Source of the DNA: Chloroflexota bacterium | Lineage (GTDB): Bacteria > Chloroflexota > Dehalococcoidia > Tepidiformales > Tepidiformaceae | Reading direction: 5' to 3' | DNA length: 64,000 nucleotides | Assembly: GCA_026702615.1 (NCBI GenBank) | Contig: JAPPBY010000028.1 | Span: 1-64,000, forward strand | Program-made: the position numbers and the translations under genes | The notes under the pieces: model-generated | Told to the model about the DNA's origin: nothing | What the model saw: only the letters and a program-made list of their open reading frames with translations | Database searches by the model: none | In this document: in pieces, positions 33,893 to 41,421 of the stretch | Layout: each line of letters starts with the position of its first letter | Numbering within the stretch: position 1 is the first letter of the stretch

Positions 33893-34270
33893 CTAGCGGG
33901 CCGGGCGCCCCTCGCTATCGACGGCGGGCGCCGGAAGCCGCGTCCGGCGAATCGTGTCGAGCTCGGCCTTCACCTCGTCGAGCTCGGCCTGGAGCGTGCG
34001 CAGCTGGTCGCTCATGCGCAGCACCACTTCCACGCCGGCGAGGTTCACGCCGAGCTCCTCGATGAGGCGCTGGGCCTGGCGGATGCGGTGAATGTCGGCG
34101 TTCGAGTACATGCGGATATTGCCGCTCGTGCGGTGCGGGCGGATGAGCCCGGCGCGCTCGTAGTAGCGCAGTGTCTGCTGGTGCAGCCCCACCAGCCGCG
34201 ATGCAATCGAGATGACATAGCAGGGCTCGTCGTCGCGGAGGGGCTCGTCGGGTGGTCGGCGGCGGGGCAT
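33893..34270 (-). CDS. hspR: HspR-type MerR-family heat-shock repressor
   Basis: A 125-residue MerR-family protein. The winged-helix part is YVISIASRLVGLHQQTLRYYERAGLI and the wing RPHRTSGNIRMYS. A coiled dimerisation helix follows (LRTLQAELDEVKAEL). HspR binds HAIR repeats and represses chaperone genes. It lies between dnaJ and clpC, the typical arrangement. It has no C-terminal sensor domain, as expected for HspR. Confidence 0.92.
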   Translation of the reverse strand: MPRRRPPDEPLRDDEPCYVISIASRLVGLHQQTLRYYERAGLIRPHRTSGNIRMYSNADIHRIRQAQRLIEELGVNLAGVEVVLRMSDQLRTLQAELDEVKAELDTIRRTRLPAPAVDSEGRPAR

Positions 34271-34287
34271 CGGTTCGTCCTTCCTCG

Positions 34288-35265
34288 CTAGCTGGCCGCT
34301 CGCGCGGTCGTCGTGTTCTGGCGGAGCTCTTCGAAGAGGGCCTGCTCACGTTCGCTGAGGTGTTCGGGCAGGACCACGTTCACGTGCGCGAAGAGGTCGC
34401 CGCGACGCTCACCCCGCCCGAGCACGGGCATGCCCTTGCCGCTCAGGCGGATGCGCCGCCCGTTCTGGGTGAGCGGCGGAATCGTGAGCATCACCCGCCC
34501 CGTGAGCGTGGGCGCCTCCACCTCGCCGCCGAGGACGGCGTCGAGGTACGGCACGGCAACCTCGACCGTGAGGTCGTCGCCGTTGCGCTCGAAGCGGGCG
34601 TGCGGGAGCACGGTGACGAGCAGGTAGAGGTCGCCCGATGGGCCGCCCCCCATCCCCGGCCGCCCCTCACCCGCGACGCGCACGCGCGAGCCGGTACGGA
34701 CGCCGGGCGGCACCTTCACTTCGAGGCGGCGCGGCTTGAGCGCCTCGCCGCTGCCGGCGCAGGTGTGGCAGCGAGCGTTGCCGATCGCCCCGCTCCCGGC
34801 GCAGATGCCGCAGGATTCGCTGCTCTGCAGGTTGATGGTGCGCGTTGTGCCCGCGGCCGCCTCCTCCAACGTGACCTCGGTGGGCGACTCGATGTCCTGG
34901 CCCCGGCGCGGCCCTCGCGGTCCGCCCCCGAAGATGCCCCCGAACACGCTGCCGAGGTCGCCGAAGCCGCCGTCGAAGGAGAACCCGCCGCCCCCGAAGC
35001 CTCCCTGGGCGCGCTGGCGCTCCATCTCCTCGAACTGGTCGGCCTGCTGCCAGCGGTCGCCGTACTTGTCGTACTTCTTGCGCGTGTCGTCGTCGGAGAG
35101 GACGTCGTAGGCGCCCTGGATCTCCTTGAAGCGCTCCTCGGCGCCCGTGTCGTTCGGATTCACGTCGGGGTGAAAGCGGCGTGCGAGCTTCCGGTACGCG
35201 GAGCGGATCTCCTTCTCGGATGCACTGCGGGCAACCCCGAGGGTCTCGTAGAAGCTCTTCGCCAT
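34288..35265 (-). CDS. dnaJ: DnaJ-type co-chaperone with reduced zinc domain
   Basis: A 325-residue protein. J-domain with FHPDVN (HPD) at the N-terminus, a Gly/Phe region (GGFGGGGFSFDGGFGDLG), a zinc region, and the C-terminal substrate domain (VKVPPGVRTGSRVRV). Only two CxxCxGxG motifs are seen, CGICAGSG and CHTCAGSG, where classical DnaJ has four. It stimulates DnaK ATPase; dnaK and grpE are not in the window. Leader and -10 (TATAAT, reverse of 35275-35280) are only 9 nt from the ATG. Confidence 0.9.
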   Translation of the reverse strand: MAKSFYETLGVARSASEKEIRSAYRKLARRFHPDVNPNDTGAEERFKEIQGAYDVLSDDDTRKKYDKYGDRWQQADQFEEMERQRAQGGFGGGGFSFDGGFGDLGSVFGGIFGGGPRGPRRGQDIESPTEVTLEEAAAGTTRTINLQSSESCGICAGSGAIGNARCHTCAGSGEALKPRRLEVKVPPGVRTGSRVRVAGEGRPGMGGGPSGDLYLLVTVLPHARFERNGDDLTVEVAVPYLDAVLGGEVEAPTLTGRVMLTIPPLTQNGRRIRLSGKGMPVLGRGERRGDLFAHVNVVLPEHLSEREQALFEELRQNTTTARAAS

Positions 35266-35274
35266 GGTAGCTAC

Positions 35275-35280
35275 ATTATA
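35275..35280 (-). promoter_or_regulatory. -10 element of the dnaJ-hspR-clpC operon
   Basis: A perfect TATAAT on the minus strand ends 9 nt before the dnaJ ATG. Just upstream lies TAGCACTC (35295-35288), which equals one arm of a CIRCE element, but the second arm is absent. Confidence 0.55.
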
Positions 35281-35403
35281 CGAGAAAGAGTGCTATTTTT
35301 CCATAATGATACGGAAGGGAAGCTGATAAGGAGACTATAAGGGTTAGAGGCGACCGAATGGGGAGAGGGAAACGCTCTGGGACCGCGCGGAGCGGGCATG
35401 CAA

Positions 35404-35427
35404 AGCGGGAGGCATTCGCCTCCCGCT
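35404..35427 (-). terminator. Perfect 10-bp hairpin after small gene
   Basis: AGCGGGAGGC-ATTC-GCCTCCCGCT, 30 nt downstream of the 71-residue gene on the minus strand. A short T run (TTTGC) follows, so termination is probably partial or Rho-assisted. The gap 35266-35457 otherwise holds only the dnaJ promoter. Confidence 0.65.
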
Positions 35428-35457
35428 GAGATGCTGGGGCTGGTGGGGCTGCGGAAG

Positions 35458-35673
35458 CTAGGCGCTGCTCACCTCGGCCGTGATGTCCTCGACCACGACC
35501 TTGTTCGTCGCGTCGACGTTGATGCGGACGATTTTCCCGTCCTCGAGCAGCGCCTCGACGTTCTGCTGGTGCGAACGCCAGCCCTTGGGGAAGGCGTAGC
35601 CGTTGTCCTCGAGCGCCTCGAGGAAGAAGTAGCTCATCGTCATCGGGGCCAGGTAGAAATCCGTGCTGTCCAT
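35458..35673 (-). CDS. Small hypothetical protein
   Basis: A 71-residue protein of unknown family. It starts MDSTDFYLAPMTMSYFFLEAL and ends VVVEDITAEVSSA, with a likely mixed fold. The ATG is preceded by GAGGGAGAA. It has its own terminator and stands alone between the heat-shock operon and the divergent stress-protein gene. Confidence 0.62.
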   Translation of the reverse strand: MDSTDFYLAPMTMSYFFLEALEDNGYAFPKGWRSHQQNVEALLEDGKIVRINVDATNKVVVEDITAEVSSA

Positions 35674-35853
35674 TTGCGTTCTCCCTCGTGGTCGGACCGC
35701 TCTGCGGCCCGAGCGCGCCCATTATGGCGATCCGAACGCCCGCGCGCCAACGGTCTCGCCCGCCTCGTGCCGCGCCGCCGGCGGTAAAGCGCGCCGCATT
35801 GTGCGCGGAGCCCCGCGGCAGTATTCTCGCTCGTCGCGGAGGGACGTTTCGCA

Positions 35854-36327
35854 ATGGCGAGATTCCGTTCCATCCTGGCCCCGGTGGTGGATGACTCGGC
35901 CAGCCTTGAGGCCGTCGCTGTGGGCGCCGCACTGGCGCGCCAGGAGAAAGGCGTCCTCACCCTCCTGCATGTCATCGAAGTCGAGCGCAGCCTGCCCGTC
36001 ACCGCCGACCTGGACCTGGAAGCCCAGCGCGGCGAGGAACTGCTGCGCCGCGCCCGCGCGCTCGCCGAGGGCGAAGGCAACGGCGCCACCATCGAGGACG
36101 AGCTCCTGCAGGCGCGCGTGGCCGGCCCCGCCATCGTGGAGGAGGCCGAGGCCCGTGGCGTCGACGTGATCTTGCTCGGCGTCGGCTGGACTCCCCTCCT
36201 CGGCCAGTTCGAGGTCGGCCCCACCGCCGGCTACGTCCTCAAGCACGCGTCCTGCAACGTCTGGATCGTGCGCGAGCCGCTGGAGCTGCCCGCTCCCGCC
36301 GCCGGGAAGGCCGCGGCCCGCCGGTGA
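35854..36327 (+). CDS. Universal stress protein family protein
   Basis: A 157-residue UspA-fold protein. It starts FRSILAPVVDDSASLEAVAVGA and ends with GVGWTPLLGQFEVGPTAGYVLKHASCNVWIV region typical of the family. The ATP-binding GxxGx9G motif is altered (GVGWTPLLGQ), so nucleotide binding is uncertain. GGAGGG supports the ATG. Its stop overlaps the TrkA-N gene as GTGA. Usp with TrkA points to a potassium or osmotic response. Confidence 0.85.
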   Translation: MARFRSILAPVVDDSASLEAVAVGAALARQEKGVLTLLHVIEVERSLPVTADLDLEAQRGEELLRRARALAEGEGNGATIEDELLQARVAGPAIVEEAEARGVDVILLGVGWTPLLGQFEVGPTAGYVLKHASCNVWIVREPLELPAPAAGKAAARR

Positions 36328-36734
36328 ACGTCGTCATCATGGGCTGCGGGCGCACCGGGGCCGCCATCGCCGCCAGCCTCGACCGCGACGGCCACTCCGT
36401 CACCGTGCTCGACCTCAACTCCGGCCAATTCCGCCGCCTCCCCGATGGCTTCGGCGGACGCATGGCCGTCGGCAACGGCATGGATGCCGACGTCCTGGAG
36501 CGCGCCGGCGCCCGCGAGGCGGACGCCTTTGTCGCCGTCACCCAGGGTGATAACCGCAACTACTTCGCCAGCCAGCTCGCCCGCGAGATCTTTGGCGTGC
36601 AGCACGTGGTCTGCCGCACGAAGGACCCGGAGCGGGGCGAGATCTTCGGCCACCTCGGCCTCCAGACCTACAGCCCCACCAGCGCGGGGGCGGAGGCGAT
36701 CATCGCCATGCTGCCCAACCCGGGACCGGCCTGA
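36324..36734 (+). CDS. TrkA-N (RCK N-lobe) protein, single domain
   Basis: A 136-residue protein holding one Rossmann domain of the TrkA type: VVIMGCGRTGAAIA, then acidic VTVLDLN at the end of beta-2, GNGMDADVLERAG and VAVTQGDNRN. The GTG start overlaps the upstream stop by 4 nt. There is no C-terminal TrkA-C domain. It would bind NAD(H) or ATP and gate a K+ channel or Trk/Ktr transporter, which is not encoded nearby. Confidence 0.88.
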   Translation: MNVVIMGCGRTGAAIAASLDRDGHSVTVLDLNSGQFRRLPDGFGGRMAVGNGMDADVLERAGAREADAFVAVTQGDNRNYFASQLAREIFGVQHVVCRTKDPERGEIFGHLGLQTYSPTSAGAEAIIAMLPNPGPA

Positions 36735-36737
36735 GCC

Positions 36738-37412
36738 GTGTACGTCATCATCGCCGGCGGCGGCAAGGTCGGGTACTACCTCGGGCGCGAGCTCCTCGGC
36801 GGTGACCACGAGATGCTCGTCATCGAGCGCAGCGCCTCCCGCGCCGCCGAGATCAACGACCTGCTCGAGGGCACCGTCCAGCAGGGAGACGCATGCGAGG
36901 CGTCTGTGCTCGACGGCGCCGGCATTGCCCGCGCCGACCTCGTCGCGGCCGTCACCGGCGACGACGAGGACAACCTCGTCGTCTGCGAGATCGCGCGCTA
37001 CCGGGGCGTCCCGCGCGTCCTCGCCCGCGTCAACAACCCCACGAACGCGCTCCTCTTCCAGAAGCGCGGCATCGAGACGACGGTCTCCGCCACGGAGGCA
37101 ATCCTCTCCCAGATCGAGCAGGAGCTGCCCGTCACCTCGATGGTCCCCGTGATGCAGCTCCACCAGGGGCTGGAGCTGGTCGAGGTGCGCCTCTCGGAGA
37201 CCTCGCCCGTGGTGGGACGCACGCCACGCGAGGTGTTGCTGCCCCCCGAGTCGCTCATTGCCCTCATCGTCGATTCCGGCGGCGTGCCCCGCGTCCCCGG
37301 CGCCGATACCACCCTCACCGCCGGCGACGCCCTTGTCGTCGTAACCCGCGCCGAGAGCAAGGGGATGCTCCAGGAAGCGCTCATCGGGGGCGCGCATGGG
37401 TTCGACACCTGA
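36738..37412 (+). CDS. TrkA-family potassium uptake regulator (N+C domains)
   Basis: A 224-residue protein, half the length of E. coli TrkA. TrkA-N: YVIIAGGGKVGYYLGREL, LVIERSASRA, VVCEIARYRGVPRVLARVNN region. TrkA-C from about residue 140: LVEVRLSETSPVVGRT and ADTTLTAGDALVVV. It starts with GTG 3 nt after the single-domain protein, so the two are likely made together and may form mixed rings. Confidence 0.9.
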   Translation: MYVIIAGGGKVGYYLGRELLGGDHEMLVIERSASRAAEINDLLEGTVQQGDACEASVLDGAGIARADLVAAVTGDDEDNLVVCEIARYRGVPRVLARVNNPTNALLFQKRGIETTVSATEAILSQIEQELPVTSMVPVMQLHQGLELVEVRLSETSPVVGRTPREVLLPPESLIALIVDSGGVPRVPGADTTLTAGDALVVVTRAESKGMLQEALIGGAHGFDT

Positions 37413-37428
37413 GGCGGGAGGGGCCGGC

Positions 37429-38250
37429 GTGAAGGTCGCCTTCCTTGGCCCGCCGGGCACCTTCGGCGAAGAGGCCGCGCGGCGCTACTTCCCCGACCCC
37501 GATCTGCTCCCCTGCCAGACGCACGGCGCCGTCGCTCGCGCCGTCGAGGCGGGCGAGGCCGAGACTGGCGTCATGGCCATCGAGAACTCGCTCAACGGCT
37601 CCGTGCCCGAAACCCTCGACATCCTCATCCACGAGACCGCCCTCAAAATCCAGGGCGAGGTGCTCGTGCCGGTTGTGCACAACCTGGTCGCCGCCCCGGG
37701 CACGGCCGTCGACGAGATCGAGCTCATCTACTCCCACCCACAGGCACTCGGGCAGTGCCGCGTCTTTCTCGGGCAGCACTGCCCCGAGGCCCAGCGCGCC
37801 GCCGCGCTCTCCACCGCGCAGGCTGTCGAGCTCGCCGTCGCCCAGCCGGGCGCCGCCGCCATCTCCACGGTCCGCGCCGCCGAGATCTACGGGGCCGACG
37901 TTCTCGCCGAGGCCATCCAGGACCAGGACAGCAACGCCACCCGCTTCGTGGTCGTGGGGCGGCACGAGCCTGAGCCCTCGGGCCGGGACCGCACCTCCAT
38001 CGCCTTCGAGTTCGCCGGCGACCGCGCTGGCCTCCTCACCGCCGCCCTCACCGAGTTCTCCAGCCGCGGCATCAACTGCACCAAGATGGAGAGCCGACCC
38101 ACCCGCGCCACCTTCGGCGAGTACATCTTCCTCATCGACTTCGAGGGTCACGAGTTCGACCCCGAGTGCGCCGCCGCCCTCGACGGACTGCGCGGCATGA
38201 CGACCATGCTCAAGGTGTTCGGCAGCTACCCCCGGGCGTTCGATGGCTAG
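37429..38250 (+). CDS. pheA: Prephenate dehydratase
   Basis: A 273-residue enzyme that converts prephenate to phenylpyruvate in phenylalanine synthesis. It starts VKVAFLGPPGTFGEEA and has the catalytic NATRFVVVGR (TRF) motif. A C-terminal ACT domain (IAFEFAGDRAGLLTAALTEF, then KMESRPTR) binds phenylalanine for feedback control. The GTG at 37429 follows GGGAGG; an ATG at 37396 would overlap trkA by 17 nt. No chorismate mutase domain is fused. Its stop overlaps the DUF3179 gene. Confidence 0.93.
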   Translation: MKVAFLGPPGTFGEEAARRYFPDPDLLPCQTHGAVARAVEAGEAETGVMAIENSLNGSVPETLDILIHETALKIQGEVLVPVVHNLVAAPGTAVDEIELIYSHPQALGQCRVFLGQHCPEAQRAAALSTAQAVELAVAQPGAAAISTVRAAEIYGADVLAEAIQDQDSNATRFVVVGRHEPEPSGRDRTSIAFEFAGDRAGLLTAALTEFSSRGINCTKMESRPTRATFGEYIFLIDFEGHEFDPECAAALDGLRGMTTMLKVFGSYPRAFDG

Positions 38251-39436
38251 GGCGCTCGCGGCCGCCGTCGCGACGCTGACCCTCGGGCTGGCGGCCCTCG
38301 CCTGCGGCGGCTCCGACCCGGGGGCGCCCCCCGCCGCGCCCACCGAACCGCCTGCCACCGAAGCCGCCACCGCTACCGCCGCCACGGAACCCCCCGCCAC
38401 CGAGGCTCCCGCCACGCAGCCCGCGGACTCCACGCCCCGCGCGACCGAGGCGGCGGCGCCTGCGGACCCCCGCCAGCCGGGCGACCCCGACCTCGAAATC
38501 GTCACCCTCCTCCCCCCCGACGCCATCCCCGCCGTCGACAACCCCCGCTTCATCACGGCTGAGGAGGCCGACCAGCAGCTCGCTCTGAGCGACCTCGTCA
38601 TCGGCGTCTCCATCGACGGAAAACACCGCGCCTACGGCGCCGCCTTCCTCAGCGCCCACGAGATCGTCAACGACACGCTCGGAGGCCGCGCCATCGCGGT
38701 CACCTGGTGACCGCTCTGCTTTACGGGCATCGTGTATGCCCGCGAAATCGAGGGAGAAACGCTCAGCTTCGGCGTGTCGGGGAAGCTCATCATGAACGCC
38801 CTCGTCATGTTCGACCGCCAGACCGAGACCCTCTGGAGCCAGTTCCTCGGCGAGGCCGTCGAGGGGCCGCTCAAGGGCACGCCCCTTGAGGTGGTGCCCG
38901 CCGTCCTCACCACCTGGGAGAGCTGGCGCCAGCTCCACCCCGATACGCAGGTGCTCGATCAGGGCGGCTTCGTCATGGACGCCTACAACGGCTACTACTT
39001 CAGCCCCCAGGCGGGCGTCATCGGCGAACGCAACGCTGACGATCGCCTCTTCGGCAAGGAGCTCGTCCACGGGGTCGTCATTCCCCAGGGGCGGAAGGCC
39101 TACTCGCATCGCGTCCTCGCCGAGCATCCCGTCGTCAACGACCTCATCGGCAACCAGCCCGTGCTCGTGGCCTGGGACACCGTCGGACGCGCCGCCATCG
39201 CCTACGACCCCACGGTCGACGGTCGCCTCCTCACCTTCGAGGTCCATGAGCCCGACGCCAGCGGCGAGACCCTGCGCGACCTCGAGACCGGCTCCGTCTG
39301 GTCCGTGCTCACGGGCGAGGCGCTCACGGGAGAGCTTGCTGGCTCCCGCCTCGAGGTCCTCAACGGGTTCGCCGTCTTCTGGTTCGCCTGGTCCGACTAC
39401 TTCCCCGACACCGATGTGTTCCAGCCGGAGGGCTAG
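38243..39436 (+). CDS. DUF3179-family lipoprotein, probable selenoprotein (in-frame TGA = Sec)
   Basis: A 397-residue protein if TGA 38708-38710 (codon 156) is read through. The N-terminus is a signal with Cys at LAALAC then a Thr/Pro/Ala linker. The DUF3179 domain starts near residue 90. Just before the TGA the frame reads GGRAIAVTW and just after it PLCFTGIVYAREIEG, then LSFGVSGKL and MFDRQTETLWSQF. In this family the position is normally the first Cys of CPLC, so the protein would carry U-P-L-C, a typical Sec/Cys redox pair. The frame stays open for 241 more codons with family-like sequence. It overlaps pheA by 8 nt. A pseudogene or sequencing error is the alternative. Confidence 0.8.
38724..38742 (+). 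promoter_or_regulatory. Candidate bacterial SECIS hairpin
   Basis: A perfect 7-bp stem CGGGCAT-CGTGT-ATGCCCG lies inside the coding sequence, 13 nt after the in-frame TGA. The loop starts 20 nt after the TGA and has G as its second base. Known bacterial SECIS elements have a small G-containing loop about 16-37 nt downstream of UGA, where SelB binds. Confidence 0.7.
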
Positions 39437-39493
39437 CGCGCGACTCCCGCCGTAGGGCTTGCGGATAACCGGAATTCCGATTACGTTTCCCCG

Positions 39494-40522
39494 ATGCGAA
39501 GTTTGCGCGAAAGGGGACCCGCACTGAAAGATGGTCGGGTGCCTCCCTCCGTCCAGGTTTCCGGTCTTTCGCGCCGTTTTGGCGAAATCACGGCTGTCGA
39601 CGACATCTCCTTTGACGTAGGCGAGGCCGAGATCTTCGGCTTCCTCGGCCCCAACGGCGCCGGCAAGACGACCACCATCTCCATGCTCTGCACGCTCCTC
39701 CGCCCAACCGGCGGCCGCGCCACCATCGGCGGCCACGACATCGTCGACGACCCCGCCGGGGTTCGGCGCGAGATCGGCATCGTCTTCCAGGACTCAACCG
39801 TCGACGAGCGTCTCACCGCCCGCGAGAACCTCGTCTTCCACGGCGAGCTGTTCGGGATGGCCCGCGAGGACATCCGCCCGCGCGCCTACCACCTGCTCGA
39901 CCGCGTCGGCCTGGTCGAGCGCTCGAATGACCCTGTCATCACCTTCTCCGGCGGTATGCGCCGCCGCCTCGAGGTCGCTCGCGGCCTCATGCACTGGCCC
40001 TCGGTGCTCTTCCTCGACGAGCCCACCGTCGGCCTCGACCCGCAGACCCGCCGCAGCATCTGGGCCTACGCCCGCTCCCTGCGTGACACCGAGGGCGTCA
40101 CCATCTTCCTCACCACCCACTACATGGACGAAGCCGAGGCCTGCGACCGTGTCGCGATCATGGACCACGGCAAGATCATCGCTCTCGACACGCCCGACCG
40201 CCTGAAGGCGCGCCTCGGCGGCGACGTCGTCTCCATCGCCGGGCCCGACAACGAAGGGCTGGCCCGCGAGGTGCGCGAGTCCTTCGAGGTCGAGCCCCGC
40301 TTCGAGAACGACGCGGTAGAGTTCAACGTCGAGCAGGGTGGCGAGTTCCTTCCCATCCTGCTCAACCGCATCGAGGGCGAGGTGCGCTCCGTCGGCATTC
40401 GCGCCCCTACCCTGGAGGACGTCTTCGTCACCATGACCGGGCACCAGATCCGCGAGGCCGAGGCCAGCGAAGAGGACAAGATGCGATCGATGCGTCAGCG
40501 TGGCTTCGGGAGGATGCGATGA
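39494..40522 (+). CDS. ABC transporter ATP-binding protein (DrrA-like)
   Basis: A 342-residue ATPase. Walker A GPNGAGKTTT, signature FSGGMRRRLE, Walker B LFLDEPTVGLD, and a DrrA-type C-terminal extension with PTLEDVFVTMTG. It powers export of a lipid, drug or other amphiphile with the permease that overlaps its stop by 4 nt (ATGA). ATG 39494 or GTG 39539 could start it. A 10-nt palindrome CGGAATTCCG at 39470-39479 lies just upstream. Confidence 0.9.
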   Translation: MRSLRERGPALKDGRVPPSVQVSGLSRRFGEITAVDDISFDVGEAEIFGFLGPNGAGKTTTISMLCTLLRPTGGRATIGGHDIVDDPAGVRREIGIVFQDSTVDERLTARENLVFHGELFGMAREDIRPRAYHLLDRVGLVERSNDPVITFSGGMRRRLEVARGLMHWPSVLFLDEPTVGLDPQTRRSIWAYARSLRDTEGVTIFLTTHYMDEAEACDRVAIMDHGKIIALDTPDRLKARLGGDVVSIAGPDNEGLAREVRESFEVEPRFENDAVEFNVEQGGEFLPILLNRIEGEVRSVGIRAPTLEDVFVTMTGHQIREAEASEEDKMRSMRQRGFGRMR

Positions 40523-41412
40523 CCGTCGACCAGGCCACGGTCGCGACCGAAACCGGCGCCCGCGTTGCGACCGGCCGCGCGCGCCCCGAAACCGGCCGCG
40601 CGAACTTCCTGCAGGTCGTGCGCGTGATCTGGATGCGCGAGGTGCTCATCTACGTCCGCGACCGCCCCCGAATGATCTCCGCCTTCATCATGCCGATCAT
40701 GATGCTCGTCATGTTCGGCGAGGGGCTGGGCAACAGCATCGCCACCCTCCCCGGCGATATCGGCTACCGCCAGTTCATCTTCCCGGGCATGGTCGCCATG
40801 ATCGTCCTCATGAACTCCGTCTTCTCCGGGGTCTCCATCGTCACCGACCGCCAGTTCGGCTTCCTCCGCGAGATCCTCGTCGCGCCCGTCAGCCGCTCCG
40901 CCATTTGCATCGGCAAGATCGCCGGCGGCGCGACCATCGCCCTCGTGAACGGCCTCGTCATGTTCGTGATGGCGCCCATCCTCGGTATCGACATCTCCCT
41001 CGAAATCGTCGGCAAGCTCATCCCCCTCATCATCCTCGTGTCGATCATGCTCACGGGCCTGGGGGTGGCTATGGGCAGCCGCCTGCGCTCCGTCGAGAGC
41101 TTCCAGATGATCTCGCAGGTCGCCATCTTCCCGGCCATGTTCCTCTCCGGGATCTTCTTCCCGATCAACAACATCCCCGCGTGGATGGACGTCATCGTCA
41201 AGATCAACCCCGTCACCTACGCCGTCGCCCCCATCCGCGAGATCGCCCTCTCCGAGCAGCTCAGCGCCCTCCCTGCCGATGCCCCCTTCCAGATCACCCA
41301 CGTCGACTGGTTCGGCTACACCCTCAGCACGTGGGAGGAGATCGGCATCGTGTTCGTCTTCGCCGTGGCCATGCTCACCATCTCCATCCGCGCCATCCGC
41401 ACGACGGAGTAG
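40519..41412 (+). CDS. ABC-2 type permease
   Basis: A 297-residue membrane protein of the DrrB/ABC-2 family with six spans. The N-terminal cytoplasmic part ends MREVLIYVRDRPRMISAF. The motif FPAMFLSGIFFPINNIPAWM is the conserved ABC-2 stretch between spans. It pairs with the ATPase encoded by the overlapping gene. Substrate unknown. Confidence 0.9.
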   Translation: MTVDQATVATETGARVATGRARPETGRANFLQVVRVIWMREVLIYVRDRPRMISAFIMPIMMLVMFGEGLGNSIATLPGDIGYRQFIFPGMVAMIVLMNSVFSGVSIVTDRQFGFLREILVAPVSRSAICIGKIAGGATIALVNGLVMFVMAPILGIDISLEIVGKLIPLIILVSIMLTGLGVAMGSRLRSVESFQMISQVAIFPAMFLSGIFFPINNIPAWMDVIVKINPVTYAVAPIREIALSEQLSALPADAPFQITHVDWFGYTLSTWEEIGIVFVFAVAMLTISIRAIRTTE

Positions 41413-41421
41413 GCTCGCCCC

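Noticed and set aside
35288-35295. A full CIRCE operator upstream of dnaJ
   Set aside because: Only one arm is present; the inverted arm is absent at the required 9-nt spacing.
38243-38710. Reading the DUF3179 gene as a nonsense-mutated pseudogene, or as two separate genes
   Set aside because: Both parts are in the same frame and together give the family's full domain; the stop falls on the redox Cys codon and a SECIS-like hairpin follows. A restart at GTG 38732 lacks a ribosome-binding site. Not fully excluded.
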